Notes: generated by a model not told the origin, from the sequence alone. A DNA stretch of 7,264 bases from an uncultured Colwellia sp. (GCA_913020705.1 CAJWBY010000198.1:1-7264), one strand, 5' to 3'. Shown: positions 1 to 6,908, counted from the first letter of the stretch. A program made the numbers and translations.

Positions 1-341
1 GCGATGGAGTTTGGATCCTCTAGATTTTTTCGATAATGAACAAAGTTATTTCCGTCATATCTATTAAGTCCGTCTTCTGTTGCTACCCATATAAAGCCAT
101 CGAGATCTTGAGCAATGTCAAAGACGTTGTTTTGGCTTAAACCATCAGTGGTTAATAAATGTTTAAATTTTAAGGCTGCTTGATTTGATAAACTAGTATT
201 TGCTGCGATAAGGCTTTCTGTTGATATTTCTTCAGCAGTAGCATTTTGTATGTTAAATATTACTGTAAAAATGAGTAAACAAAAAAGCTGAGAGAACTTT
301 TGGAATTGTACGAGATAAGCATTGGGAAAAAAATTAAGCAC
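1..341 (-). CDS. Two-component regulator propeller protein, N-terminal part (cut by window edge)
   Basis: This is the first 113 codons of a gene that runs off the left edge. Reading leftwards from GTG at 341, the product has a long N-terminal region, a hydrophobic stretch at residues 19-29 (LFCLLIFTVIF) and a likely signal peptidase site after A36 (NATA, then EE). The mature part holds a segment typical of the first Reg_prop blade: DGLSQNNVFDIAQD (66-79), GFIWVATEDGLNRYDG (82-97), then DPNSI (109-113). GTG is the only ATG/GTG/TTG codon in frame between the upstream stop and the signal sequence, and AAGG lies 8 nt before it. In known families such periplasmic propellers usually precede a transmembrane segment and a histidine kinase, GGDEF or regulator domain. 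That output part is outside the window, so the signalling class is unknown. Its own promoter is likely, 160-190 bases upstream. Confidence 0.8.
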   Translation of the reverse strand, partial: MLNFFPNAYLVQFQKFSQLFCLLIFTVIFNIQNATAEEISTESLIAANTSLSNQAALKFKHLLTTDGLSQNNVFDIAQDLDGFIWVATEDGLNRYDGNNFVHYRKNLEDPNSI

Positions 342-445
342 AAATACAACCTTGGATAGAAGCTTTAATTAGGCTTATTTACACCACTAAAATTTACTAA
401 AAACAGAAATTCAAAAAATTAAGTAAATATTAAACCGTCTAGAAT

Positions 446-540
446 GGGTAAATTAAGCAAGCAATTTCATTTTTATTATAATTCATATTGCATACATCAC
501 ATTTAAAATGATGGCTCGCGCTAAGTCAACCCATTTACCC
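446..540. repeat. Spaced 8-bp inverted repeat around the propeller-gene promoter
   Basis: GGGTAAAT (446-453) and ATTTACCC (533-540) are perfect inverted copies about 80 bases apart. The right copy is part of ACCCATTTACCC (529-540), which abuts the candidate -35 of the minus-strand promoter. The left copy lies downstream of the predicted transcription start. Two operator half-sites is one reading, but chance is also possible in AT-rich DNA. Confidence 0.3.
501..529 (-). promoter_or_regulatory. Candidate sigma70 promoter for the propeller gene
   Basis: On the minus strand TTGACT (529-524) is followed after 17 bases by TTAAAT (506-501). This gives 5/6 and 4/6 matches to the consensus hexamers. 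Transcription would start near 494 and leave a leader of about 150 bases before the GTG at 341. The TGGGT just before and overlapping the -35 belongs to an inverted repeat. The call rests on sequence match only. Confidence 0.45.
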
Positions 541-601
541 TAATTCGGATAAGATACTTAAGATGGCAAATATCATTAGCACAGATACTTTATCGGCAGG
601 T

Positions 602-3388
602 TTAATATTTTCTTTGACAATTTTTTAATGTTTTTTTAATCATTTCATTGTGATGGAGTATATTCGTTTTATTTTCTTCAGTACTTTCTTGGTAACTGGT
701 CAAGGTTATCCTGTCGGCTTTATCGTTTACCATAAGTTGCTGAGTAAAAAAGTTGCTAATATCATCCATGGTTAATGACAAAATAACATTAATCAGTTGC
801 TGTTTTTCATTGAAGCTTGTTTCTTTGTTGCAGATAGAGGCCCAAAAACGTTGGCTCTTTATTCGTAAACTTGAGTCTTTTTCTTGTAGTTGACTAGCCA
901 AACCTTGTTGAATGTTTTGCCAATCTTCATTTGATAAATGTGTTAGGTTGTCTCGGGCACTACTTATGAAACCGTTTATTTCTGTTACTAAAGTATCTGC
1001 ATCTGTGTCGGGTGATTGAATATAAAAAGCGATACCAGGATAGCGATTAATAGGAATAAACCCTACACCGACCAAATATCCAAATTGTTTTTCAGTTCGC
1101 ATTTCTTGAAAAAAAAGTGGAGATAATATTTGGCTTGTTATCATCGTTATAGCTATCGTGGTCAAGTCTTTTTCAACAAAAGGATAGTAAACAACTGCAG
1201 CATGGTCATGTTCAGGTAGTTCTAGGGGAAGATCTATATCCCCTTGATCCTTAATATCAAGTACTGGAACTTTTACGGCATATTTATTTGAGTAATTATT
1301 ACTAAATGCAGACTTTAATAAATGACTAAATTTTATAGCATCTTTAATTAACCAATTACCGTGCATTAATGCTTCAATCGTTATCTCTTCAAATAATTGT
1401 TTTCTAAATGTAATAAACTCTTTAAATGTCGTATTGGCTAAAGCATTTGCTAATTCATGACTTGTTGGATTTTTAGGCTGCATTGTTGAACTAAGAATCG
1501 AAAACAACTGTGAAATTGATTTACTTGTTTGCGCATTATTCCAATGATTGATGAGTTGTTTTTTGAATAGATCAAATTTTTCTTCTATAAAGCTTTCAGT
1601 CACTAAGCTCATTAGTAACTGTTCGAGTAGCTTGTCTTGTTTAGTACTAACACCTGAAATTTGAAGTGTCATTCCACCTTGATGTGAAAACAAGTGGTAA
1701 TGAATTCCAGCAAGTTCGGCATCATAATGTTGTTCGATAACTGCGTCACTGTATAAATCCACAAAGAGTCGAGTCATCGCAATATGTTGACTATTTTTTA
1801 TAGTAATAGGCGCATCAATACCAATGTAAATGTACCCCTTGGGTACTTTGAATGTGTTGTCTTGTTTATACCAAACAGATAAACCATCAATATTTTCAAT
1901 TAACTCAGGTATGTTTTTTTGCTGTTTTAATCCTTGCTCACAAGTATGTATTTGTGGTTTTTTAACAATATAAGGGTTTTTTAGTGGCAAAGAAAAATAA
2001 GTAGCTATAGTTTCATTTTCCCAGTTTTTTATTTGAGAAGGGGGGAAATTTTCAATGCTGAAGGGCACCTGATACCAGAAACTTTTTTCATTAAATTCAT
2101 TTTGAGCGCTAATATGAATAACTCTCATATTATCCGCAGATAAATAACCTAACAACAAACTAATTTCTTGCTGCTTCATACCATCCATTATGTAGTCGCC
2201 ATAGATGTAATCATCAGGCGAATAATGCTGCATGTTAATAACCAATTGGCAAACAGAGTCTAGAGATTTCAGCTTTTCTTGGTAATCGAAGGATAGGTTG
2301 GCTATTGCTTGTTTTTCTTGGTAATAAAAATCATCGATAGGTGCGCTTTTCATCAAGTTTATGTATGAGAAAATACAGCTGATTATTTCATTAATATGCT
2401 CTTGCCCTCGTTCTGTAAGGGAGATACTTAAATTGAAATCTTTGAAATTTGAACCATTCACACCTGAACCGGCAGTTAGACCTAGCGCCCAACCTTGCTT
2501 TTTAAGATAAGACAAAATACTCCCTTCGCCTTCATGACCAAGTAAGTAAGTTAAAATCGATTCCGGCTTATTACGGTAATAAGGATCAATACAAGGCATT
2601 GCAAAACTAACAATAAGTTGACGGTCATTCTTTACCGGTTTTACATTGATTTTTATTCGTTGATGCTCAGCTAAATAAAGTGGAATATCAATTTTGGGGT
2701 GAACTGATGTTGCTGCTTTTATATCGGAAAATTTAGCAATGGCTAATTTTGTTAATTCATCAAGTGTTTGTGGCCCTTCCAAAACAAGTGTCATGATGTT
2801 TGCGCGATAATATTGGTTAAAAAAATCACGTATCTCTGTTGTTAAGTCACTTTCTTTTCTATCGGCAAGTGTATCGATAGAGCCAACAGAGAATTTTGAA
2901 AAAGGATGTGCTTGGTTAATTGTTTCTTTGTGAACATCGTATAAGCGGCGAATATCATCTTTGAGTTTTAGTTTAAATTCAGCATCTACATTTTGACGCT
3001 CTTTTTCAACAAATTCTTTTGAAAGTAACGGACTAATAAAAAATTGGCTAAAGCGATCTAAAGCAGGTGTGAAATGTTGATGGTGAATATCGAAGAAAAA
3101 GCAGGTGTGTTCTGTGGCCGTCCATGCATTATTGCTTCCGCCATGTTGACTAATATATTTTTGATATTCACTACCATCAGGGTAGGATTTTGTACCTAAA
3201 AATAACATGTGCTCTAGGAAATGGGCTAGACCTTCACGGTCAATTGGATCACTAAAATGCCCGATATTAACCGCTAATGCAGCAGCTGATTTGTTCGTTT
3301 GTTCATTATGCACTAATAGAACACGCAAGCCGTTAGATAAGGTTAACGTTTTATATTGCTTGTTGTCATTTGGGCTTTGTTTCAACAT
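602..3388 (-). CDS. M16 family zinc metalloprotease (insulinase / pitrilysin type)
   Basis: This is a full-length protein of about 928 residues, close to E. coli protease III (962 with its signal peptide) and insulysin. Numbered from the upstream TTG at 3400, it has the inverted zinc motif HFLEH at 60-64 (H60 and H64 bind zinc, E63 is catalytic). The third ligand is probably E141 in NVDAEF, at the 77-residue spacing known from pitrilysin. GGSNNAWTATEHT (88-99) and RTEKQFGYLVG (768-778) match conserved insulysin-type segments. The family degrades oligopeptides and small proteins in a closed chamber. No signal peptide is visible, so this copy is probably cytosolic, unlike E. coli PtrA. The start is uncertain: ATG at 3388 has GGAG only 3 nt upstream, TTG at 3400 has no clear ribosome site, and a stop lies two codons above that TTG. 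It is divergent from sixA, with its own promoter at 3470-3499. No convincing terminator follows it. Confidence 0.93.
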   Translation of the reverse strand: MLKQSPNDNKQYKTLTLSNGLRVLLVHNEQTNKSAAALAVNIGHFSDPIDREGLAHFLEHMLFLGTKSYPDGSEYQKYISQHGGSNNAWTATEHTCFFFDIHHQHFTPALDRFSQFFISPLLSKEFVEKERQNVDAEFKLKLKDDIRRLYDVHKETINQAHPFSKFSVGSIDTLADRKESDLTTEIRDFFNQYYRANIMTLVLEGPQTLDELTKLAIAKFSDIKAATSVHPKIDIPLYLAEHQRIKINVKPVKNDRQLIVSFAMPCIDPYYRNKPESILTYLLGHEGEGSILSYLKKQGWALGLTAGSGVNGSNFKDFNLSISLTERGQEHINEIISCIFSYINLMKSAPIDDFYYQEKQAIANLSFDYQEKLKSLDSVCQLVINMQHYSPDDYIYGDYIMDGMKQQEISLLLGYLSADNMRVIHISAQNEFNEKSFWYQVPFSIENFPPSQIKNWENETIATYFSLPLKNPYIVKKPQIHTCEQGLKQQKNIPELIENIDGLSVWYKQDNTFKVPKGYIYIGIDAPITIKNSQHIAMTRLFVDLYSDAVIEQHYDAELAGIHYHLFSHQGGMTLQISGVSTKQDKLLEQLLMSLVTESFIEEKFDLFKKQLINHWNNAQTSKSISQLFSILSSTMQPKNPTSHELANALANTTFKEFITFRKQLFEEITIEALMHGNWLIKDAIKFSHLLKSAFSNNYSNKYAVKVPVLDIKDQGDIDLPLELPEHDHAAVVYYPFVEKDLTTIAITMITSQILSPLFFQEMRTEKQFGYLVGVGFIPINRYPGIAFYIQSPDTDADTLVTEINGFISSARDNLTHLSNEDWQNIQQGLASQLQEKDSSLRIKSQRFWASICNKETSFNEKQQLINVILSLTMDDISNFFTQQLMVNDKADRITLTSYQESTEENKTNILHHNEMIKKTLKNCQRKY

Positions 3389-3396
3389 TGGCTCCG

Positions 3397-3449
3397 ACAA
3401 ACACTACAGTCACTTTTATTGTGAAGAACACTGCAAGGTAAGTGTTTGT
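3397..3449 (-). promoter_or_regulatory. Inverted repeat in the leader of the M16 protease mRNA
   Basis: On the minus strand ACAAACACT (3449-3441) is perfectly complementary to AGTGTTTGT (3405-3397), with a 35-base loop. The 3' arm ends one base before CGGAG, the probable ribosome site of the protease gene. A second AGTGT copy (3432-3428) can pair with the same ACACT through an 8-base loop, so two foldings compete. The repeat lies inside the leader predicted from the upstream promoter. A translational control element is an inference. A protein-binding operator would look the same. Confidence 0.4.
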
Positions 3450-3469
3450 TTCTAGAATTAATTATTTTA

Positions 3470-3499
3470 ATTATCTAGTTAAATTACCTGATGGGTCAA
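3470..3499 (-). promoter_or_regulatory. Candidate sigma70 promoter of the M16 protease gene
   Basis: TTGACC (3499-3494) and GATAAT (3475-3470) on the minus strand are 18 bases apart, each with a 5/6 match to consensus. The predicted start near 3463 gives a leader of about 75 bases that includes the inverted repeat at 3397-3449. A 48-bp palindrome sits 4 bp upstream of the -35. Confidence 0.55.
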
Positions 3500-3503
3500 C
3501 TAG

Positions 3504-3551
3504 AGTCTATTGTATTCTTAATTTTTCTATTAATTATCTATACTATAGACT
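3504..3551. repeat. 48-bp imperfect palindrome between the M16 protease gene and sixA
   Basis: Two 20-base arms (3504-3523 and 3532-3551) surround an 8-base centre. Sixteen of 20 symmetric positions are complementary. The outer block AGTCTAT / ATAGACT is perfect, followed by GTAT / ATAC and then TAATT / AATTA. It lies 4 bp upstream of the protease -35 and covers the likely -10 of sixA, a place where an operator could control both genes. No run of T follows it, so a terminator is unlikely. Confidence 0.55.
3539..3544 (+). promoter_or_regulatory. Candidate -10 element for sixA
   Basis: TATACT matches the -10 consensus at 5 of 6 positions and lies about 60 bases before the chosen sixA start. 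No good -35 sits 16-18 bases upstream (the best is TTCTTA at 3515-3520, spacing 18). If real, this promoter would be weak or activator-dependent. The element lies inside the right arm of the palindrome at 3504-3551. Confidence 0.3.
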
Positions 3552-3606
3552 GAAATAAGCGCTAAAATGCCGACGATTCGAAAAAATGATGTTATTTGGA
3601 AAATTT

Positions 3607-4080
3607 ATGCGAATATTTGTTATGCGACATGGTCAAGCTCAAGCAATGGCTCGTTCTGATCAAAGTCGAGAATTAACCTCTCATGGTAAATGCGAAGCAG
3701 AAAATATGGCAAGCTGGTTGGTTAATCAAAAAAAGCATTTTGATGCTATTTTTGTTAGCCCTTATGTTCGCGCTCAGCAAACAGCTAAAATAGTAAAAAA
3801 CATTTTAGTGACCCAAACTTCTTTAACGACACTCGATTTCATCACACCAGAAGATTCCGCTAAGAAAATGCATGATTTTATTGATGTCAATTTTATCGAT
3901 AACACTCAAGCCGAAGTACTTATTGTTTCTCATATGCCTTTGGTGAGTTATTTAGTCGCGGAGTTTACTGGAGGAATGAAAGCACCGTTATTTCAAACGG
4001 CATCTATTGCTGAAATCGAATATGATATCAATTCAGCGCAAGGGCAGTTAATCGCTCATACTGCACCCGCTAGTCTCTAA
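3607..4080 (+). CDS. sixA: Phosphohistidine phosphatase SixA
   Basis: This is a 157-residue histidine-phosphatase-superfamily protein (E. coli SixA has 161). It opens with MRIFVMRHGQA, placing the nucleophile H8 in the RHG motif at the same position as in E. coli SixA. SPYVRAQQTA (51-60) supplies a conserved phosphate-binding arginine, R55, and IVSHMPLV (106-113) holds the second catalytic histidine, H109. SixA removes phosphate from histidine. It was first described on the HPt domain of ArcB and later linked to NPr of the nitrogen phosphotransferase system. I chose ATG at 3607 because the family begins there and GGA lies 6-7 nt before it. ATGs at 3586 and 3589 in the same frame would add up to seven residues and lack a ribosome site. 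The gene is divergent from the M16 protease gene and convergent with smrB. Confidence 0.92.
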   Translation: MRIFVMRHGQAQAMARSDQSRELTSHGKCEAENMASWLVNQKKHFDAIFVSPYVRAQQTAKIVKNILVTQTSLTTLDFITPEDSAKKMHDFIDVNFIDNTQAEVLIVSHMPLVSYLVAEFTGGMKAPLFQTASIAEIEYDINSAQGQLIAHTAPASL

Positions 4081-4107
4081 TTCTAGTATACGTGTATGTT
4101 TTAGAGA
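4074..4107. repeat. Inverted repeat across the sixA/smrB convergent ends
   Basis: TCTCTAA (4074-4080) and TTAGAGA (4101-4107) are perfect inverted copies and contain the stop codons of sixA and smrB. Only 20 bp separate the genes, so this is the only place for a shared terminator. The stem is short and AT-rich, has a 20-base loop and no T-run on either side, so termination here would be weak. Both genes simply ending in TCTCTAA is the plain alternative. Confidence 0.3.
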
Positions 4108-4658
4108 ATATCAGCGAAGCGATCATTCAGTTCAACTAGTACTAATAAAGCACCATTGCCTCCCCATTCAAGTGGGGCTTGATGAAAAGCCCTTACATCG
4201 GGGTGTTGCACTAACCAATGTGGCACTTTATTTTTCAGTACTCTTGAACCTAAACCGTGGACGATACAAACACACTTAGCATGTTCTTTTTTACACGCAT
4301 AAAGCAATGCTGCAATTTCTAACTTTGCTGTTTTCTGATCCAATCCATGTAGATCCAAAATTAAATCGGGAGAGTATTGGCCTCGGCGTAAATTTTTAGC
4401 CTCAAAACTGTCTACATCTTCTCGCACATATTTCATTGGGCCCATTTGATTCAGGTTTGGCTCAAATTCATCAGAAAAATAAAATTCAGCATCTTGCTGC
4501 TTCTTTGAATTAGCTTTTGCTTTAGCTTCTTTTAACGACTTATTTTGTAATTGCTTTTTAATAGGTGTGATTCTATCTTGCACAATCGGTTTAACTTTGC
4601 CTATTGCTTCTTTAAATAAGTCTTTTTCTTGAGACGTCAATGCATCTTTAAATTTCAT
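4101..4658 (-). CDS. smrB: Ribosome rescue factor / endonuclease SmrB
   Basis: This 185-residue protein aligns from memory with E. coli SmrB (formerly YfcN, 183 residues). Shared blocks include YFSDEFEPNLN (60-70), KYVREDV (76-82), FEAKNLRRGQYSPDL (85-99) and the Smr-domain motif LDLHGL (101-106, with D102 and H104). VHGLGSRVLK (133-142) and FHQAPLEWGG (158-167) follow. In E. coli, SmrB recognises collided ribosomes and cuts mRNA just upstream of the stalled one so that rescue can follow. The N-terminal 55 residues are rich in lysine and glutamine, and in this family that part helps ribosome binding. The start at ATG 4658 gives MKFKDAL and matches family length. An open frame continues 58 codons upstream, into prmB on the other strand, but that part is not SmrB-like. 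No good ribosome site precedes 4658. The promoter is at 4702-4730. Confidence 0.93.
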   Translation of the reverse strand: MKFKDALTSQEKDLFKEAIGKVKPIVQDRITPIKKQLQNKSLKEAKAKANSKKQQDAEFYFSDEFEPNLNQMGPMKYVREDVDSFEAKNLRRGQYSPDLILDLHGLDQKTAKLEIAALLYACKKEHAKCVCIVHGLGSRVLKNKVPHWLVQHPDVRAFHQAPLEWGGNGALLVLVELNDRFADIL

Positions 4659-4666
4659 GTTTGAAA

Positions 4667-4672
4667 CTACAT
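4667..4672 (-). promoter_or_regulatory. Start-stop codon pair (ATGTAG) in the smrB leader
   Basis: On the minus strand ATG (4672-4670) is directly followed by TAG (4669-4667), and the smrB ATG lies 8 bases further on. The pair falls inside the leader predicted from the promoter at 4702-4730. No ribosome site stands before it, and none of note before smrB either. Whether ribosomes use it is unknown. Confidence 0.25.
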
Positions 4673-4701
4673 TTTTACTGATAATAACGAAAACAGCTGA
4701 A

Positions 4702-4730
4702 ATTCTAAAAACATCTGTGGGCAATAACAA
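4702..4730 (-). promoter_or_regulatory. Candidate sigma70 promoter of smrB
   Basis: TTGTTA (4730-4725) and TAGAAT (4707-4702) on the minus strand are 17 bases apart, with 4/6 and 5/6 consensus matches. Transcription would begin near 4695 and give a leader of roughly 37 bases. Its -35 lies inside the spacer of the opposing prmB promoter. Confidence 0.5.
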
Positions 4731-4745
4731 GCAAAAGGTTATAAT
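4718..4745 (+). promoter_or_regulatory. Candidate sigma70 promoter of prmB (and aroC)
   Basis: A perfect TATAAT (4740-4745) has TGGGCA (4718-4723, 4/6 match) 16 bases upstream. The predicted start near 4752 leaves a leader of about 37 bases. With no terminator visible after prmB, this promoter probably also serves aroC and the transporter gene. Confidence 0.55.
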
Positions 4746-4788
4746 ACTGCTATATAACTTGTTAAATAACCAATAAAAGAGAATAAAT

Positions 4789-5733
4789 GTGAACGAAATT
4801 GATTTTTCGCCAATTAAGGATGAGCTATTCACTATTGGGGACTACTTACGTTTTGCCACCAGTGAGTTTAATCAAGCCGAACTTTTTTTTGGTCACGGTA
4901 CTAATAATGCGTGGCATGAAGCAATAACGCTAGTGATGTTCGCGTTGAATTTACCGACAGAGTTAAAGGAAGAAGTGTTCAATTGTCGATTAACGTCAAA
5001 TGAAAAAACAGCAGTACTCGCTTTAATTGAAAGACGTATAGTTGAACAGTTACCAGCCGCATATTTAACGAATCATGCTCTTTTTGTTGGTTTGCCATTT
5101 TATGTTGATGAGCGAGTCTTAGTGCCACGTTCACCTATTGGTGAATTAATTGAACAATACTTTTCACCTCGTTTTTCCCAAGAAAATCCTCCGAACCGTA
5201 TTCTAGATTTGTGTACAGGAAGTGGCTGTATTGCTATTGCCTGTGCTGTGGCTTTTCCTGAAGCTGAAGTCGACGCGCTTGATCTATCGGTAGACGCGTT
5301 GAACGTTGCTCAAATTAATATTGAGAACCATGGTTTATCAGAACAAGTTATTCCAATTCAGTCTGATGTTTTCTCTGGGGTTAAAGGGCAAAGTTATGAT
5401 TTAATTGTTACTAATCCTCCATATGTTGATCAAGAAGACGTTGATGCCTTGCCTCAAGAATATTTGCATGAACCTGAAATGGGATTGGGTTCTGGAGTTG
5501 ATGGTTTAGATATTGTTCGAGAGATCCTGTCACAAGCGGCTAATCACTTAAATGACAACGGTATTTTGATTTGCGAAGTAGGGAATTCTCAAATGCATGT
5601 GGAATATGTTTATCCACAAATTCCTTTTACTTGGTTAAGCTTTGAAAATGGTGGGCATGGCGTATTTATGCTAACCAAATCACAGTTAACAGAGCATGCT
5701 AAAAGTTTTATAGAAGCATTTGAGCAGAAGTAG
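4789..5733 (+). CDS. prmB: 50S ribosomal protein L3 (uL3) glutamine methyltransferase PrmB
   Basis: This is a 314-residue protein (E. coli PrmB has 310). It transfers a methyl group from S-adenosylmethionine to a glutamine side chain of ribosomal protein uL3 during 50S assembly. Visible PrmB signatures are FFGHGTNNAWHEA (33-45) in the helical N-terminal substrate domain and FYVDERVLVPRSPIGELI (104-121). The SAM-binding LDLCTGSGCIAIA (139-151) and the catalytic NPPY (209-212) follow, then HEPEMGLGSGVDGL (227-240). The LVPRSPI segment and N-terminal domain favour PrmB over the release-factor enzyme PrmC. Translation starts at GTG 4789, with AGAGA ending 6 bases before it. This GTG overlaps an out-of-frame ATG-TGA pair (4787-4792). 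The gene is divergent from smrB and is followed after 54 bases by aroC. Tandem prmB-aroC order is also known in E. coli. Confidence 0.95.
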   Translation: MNEIDFSPIKDELFTIGDYLRFATSEFNQAELFFGHGTNNAWHEAITLVMFALNLPTELKEEVFNCRLTSNEKTAVLALIERRIVEQLPAAYLTNHALFVGLPFYVDERVLVPRSPIGELIEQYFSPRFSQENPPNRILDLCTGSGCIAIACAVAFPEAEVDALDLSVDALNVAQINIENHGLSEQVIPIQSDVFSGVKGQSYDLIVTNPPYVDQEDVDALPQEYLHEPEMGLGSGVDGLDIVREILSQAANHLNDNGILICEVGNSQMHVEYVYPQIPFTWLSFENGGHGVFMLTKSQLTEHAKSFIEAFEQK

Positions 5734-5787
5734 TTAGTTTTAGTTAACTGCAATCATATATTCAAATAATAGAGAGAAGATATATTC

Positions 5788-6879
5788 ATGTCAGGAAATA
5801 CCTTTGGAAAATTGTTTACCGTAACATCATTTGGTGAAAGCCATGGTTTAGGCTTAGGCGCTATTATTGACGGTTGTCCTCCGGGTCTAGAATTATCTGA
5901 GGTCGATCTTCAAGATGATCTTGATCGTCGTCGTCCTGGCACATCTCGTTTTACCACTGCAAGACGTGAACCTGATCAAGTTAAAATTATGTCAGGTGTT
6001 TTTGAAGGTAAAACTACGGGTACACCCATTGGTTTACTCATTGAGAATACCGATCAACGCTCAAAAGATTACGGTGATATAGCAAAAAGTTTTCGCCCGG
6101 GACACGCTGATTATACTTATTGGCAGAAATATGGCATTCGTGATTATCGTGGTGGTGGGCGTTCTTCTGCCCGTGAAACTGCAATGCGTGTTGCTGCCGG
6201 CGCGATTGCCAAGAAATATTTAAAACAAAAGTTTGGTATGGAAATTAATGGCTGTGTAACTCAAATAGGCGATGTTTGCGCAAATAATATTGACTGGAGT
6301 ATCGTAGAAAGCAATCCATTTTTCTTTCCTGATGAAAGTAAAATTGACGCATTGGATGAATTATTGCGTGGCATTATGCGTGAGAAAAATTCAGTTGGTG
6401 CCAAAATAATGGTTCAAGCGAGTAATGTTCCCGTAGGGCTTGGTGAACCTATTTTTGATCGTATAGATGCTGATATTGCTCATGCACTTATGGGGATCAA
6501 TGCTGTAAAAGGTGTAGAGATTGGCGATGGATTTGCTGTAGTGAGTCAAAAAGGTTCAGAACATCGTGATGAATTAACTCCCGGTGGTTTTTTAAGTAAC
6601 CATAGTGGCGGCATATTAGGTGGCATTTCTTCTGGGCAAAATATTGTCGCGAACATTGCTATGAAACCTACTTCAAGTATTGGAGTCAGTGGAAAAACCA
6701 TTAATTTAGAAGGTGAATCAACTGACTTGATCACAACAGGTCGCCATGATCCTTGTGTTGGTATTCGAGCCGTTCCTATTGCAGAAGCCATGTTAGCATT
6801 AACTTTAATGGATCATTTTTTACGCCATCGTGGGCAAAATGCTGATGTTATTAGTGGTACCCCTGATATTGAATCTTAG
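5788..6879 (+). CDS. aroC: Chorismate synthase
   Basis: This is a full-length 363-residue enzyme (E. coli AroC has 361). It converts 5-enolpyruvylshikimate-3-phosphate to chorismate with reduced FMN, the last common step to aromatic amino acids, folate and quinones in the cytosol. The family signatures are present in order: SFGESHG (14-20, with H19), RRRPGTSR (47-54), [11 protein letters not shown] (102-112, with H106), [12 protein letters not shown] (120-131), [10 protein letters not shown] (275-284) and [18 protein letters not shown] (318-335). The two histidines and the RHDPC aspartate correspond to the active-site residues, and nothing is missing. The start at ATG 5788 is supported by AGAGAGAAG ending 8 bases before it and by the usual [10 protein letters not shown] opening. 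The 54-base gap after prmB has no terminator, so cotranscription is likely. The transporter gene follows after 29 bases. Confidence 0.97.
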   Translation: MSGNTFGKLFTVTSFGESHGLGLGAIIDGCPPGLELSEVDLQDDLDRRRPGTSRFTTARREPDQVKIMSGVFEGKTTGTPIGLLIENTDQRSKDYGDIAKSFRPGHADYTYWQKYGIRDYRGGGRSSARETAMRVAAGAIAKKYLKQKFGMEINGCVTQIGDVCANNIDWSIVESNPFFFPDESKIDALDELLRGIMREKNSVGAKIMVQASNVPVGLGEPIFDRIDADIAHALMGINAVKGVEIGDGFAVVSQKGSEHRDELTPGGFLSNHSGGILGGISSGQNIVANIAMKPTSSIGVSGKTINLEGESTDLITTGRHDPCVGIRAVPIAEAMLALTLMDHFLRHRGQNADVISGTPDIES

Positions 6880-6908
6880 TTCATATTATTGATTAAAAGC
6901 CATAAATA

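Noticed and set aside
546..597. Possible terminator hairpin after the protease gene (GATAA / TTATC arms)
   Set aside because: Only five contiguous pairs form, with mismatches beyond them and a large loop, and no T-run follows.
3207..3455. 82-codon plus-strand open frame opposite the start of the protease gene
   Set aside because: It lies mostly antisense to the conserved zinc-site coding region, and its product is cysteine-rich and unlike any family I know. It is a shadow of the real gene.
3452..3478. AT-rich dyad CTAGA / TCTAG around the protease -10
   Set aside because: Only five pairs are symmetric before the register breaks, and the inner TAATTA copies are low-complexity sequence.
3586..3606. 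Seven-residue N-terminal extension of SixA from ATG 3586
   Set aside because: No ribosome site precedes it, while ATG 3607 has one and puts the catalytic histidine at position 8 as in E. coli.
4659..4832. 58-codon N-terminal extension of SmrB with hydrophobic stretches
   Set aside because: It overlaps the prmB start on the other strand, crosses both candidate promoters, and has no counterpart in SmrB. MKFKDAL at 4658 matches the family start.
5756..5788. Direct repeat ATATATTCA before and at the aroC start
   Set aside because: Two short AT-rich copies 24 bases apart are expected by chance and show no link to a known element.
6546..6791. 81-codon minus-strand open frame inside aroC
   Set aside because: It is antisense to highly conserved chorismate synthase motifs and has no promoter or ribosome site of note.
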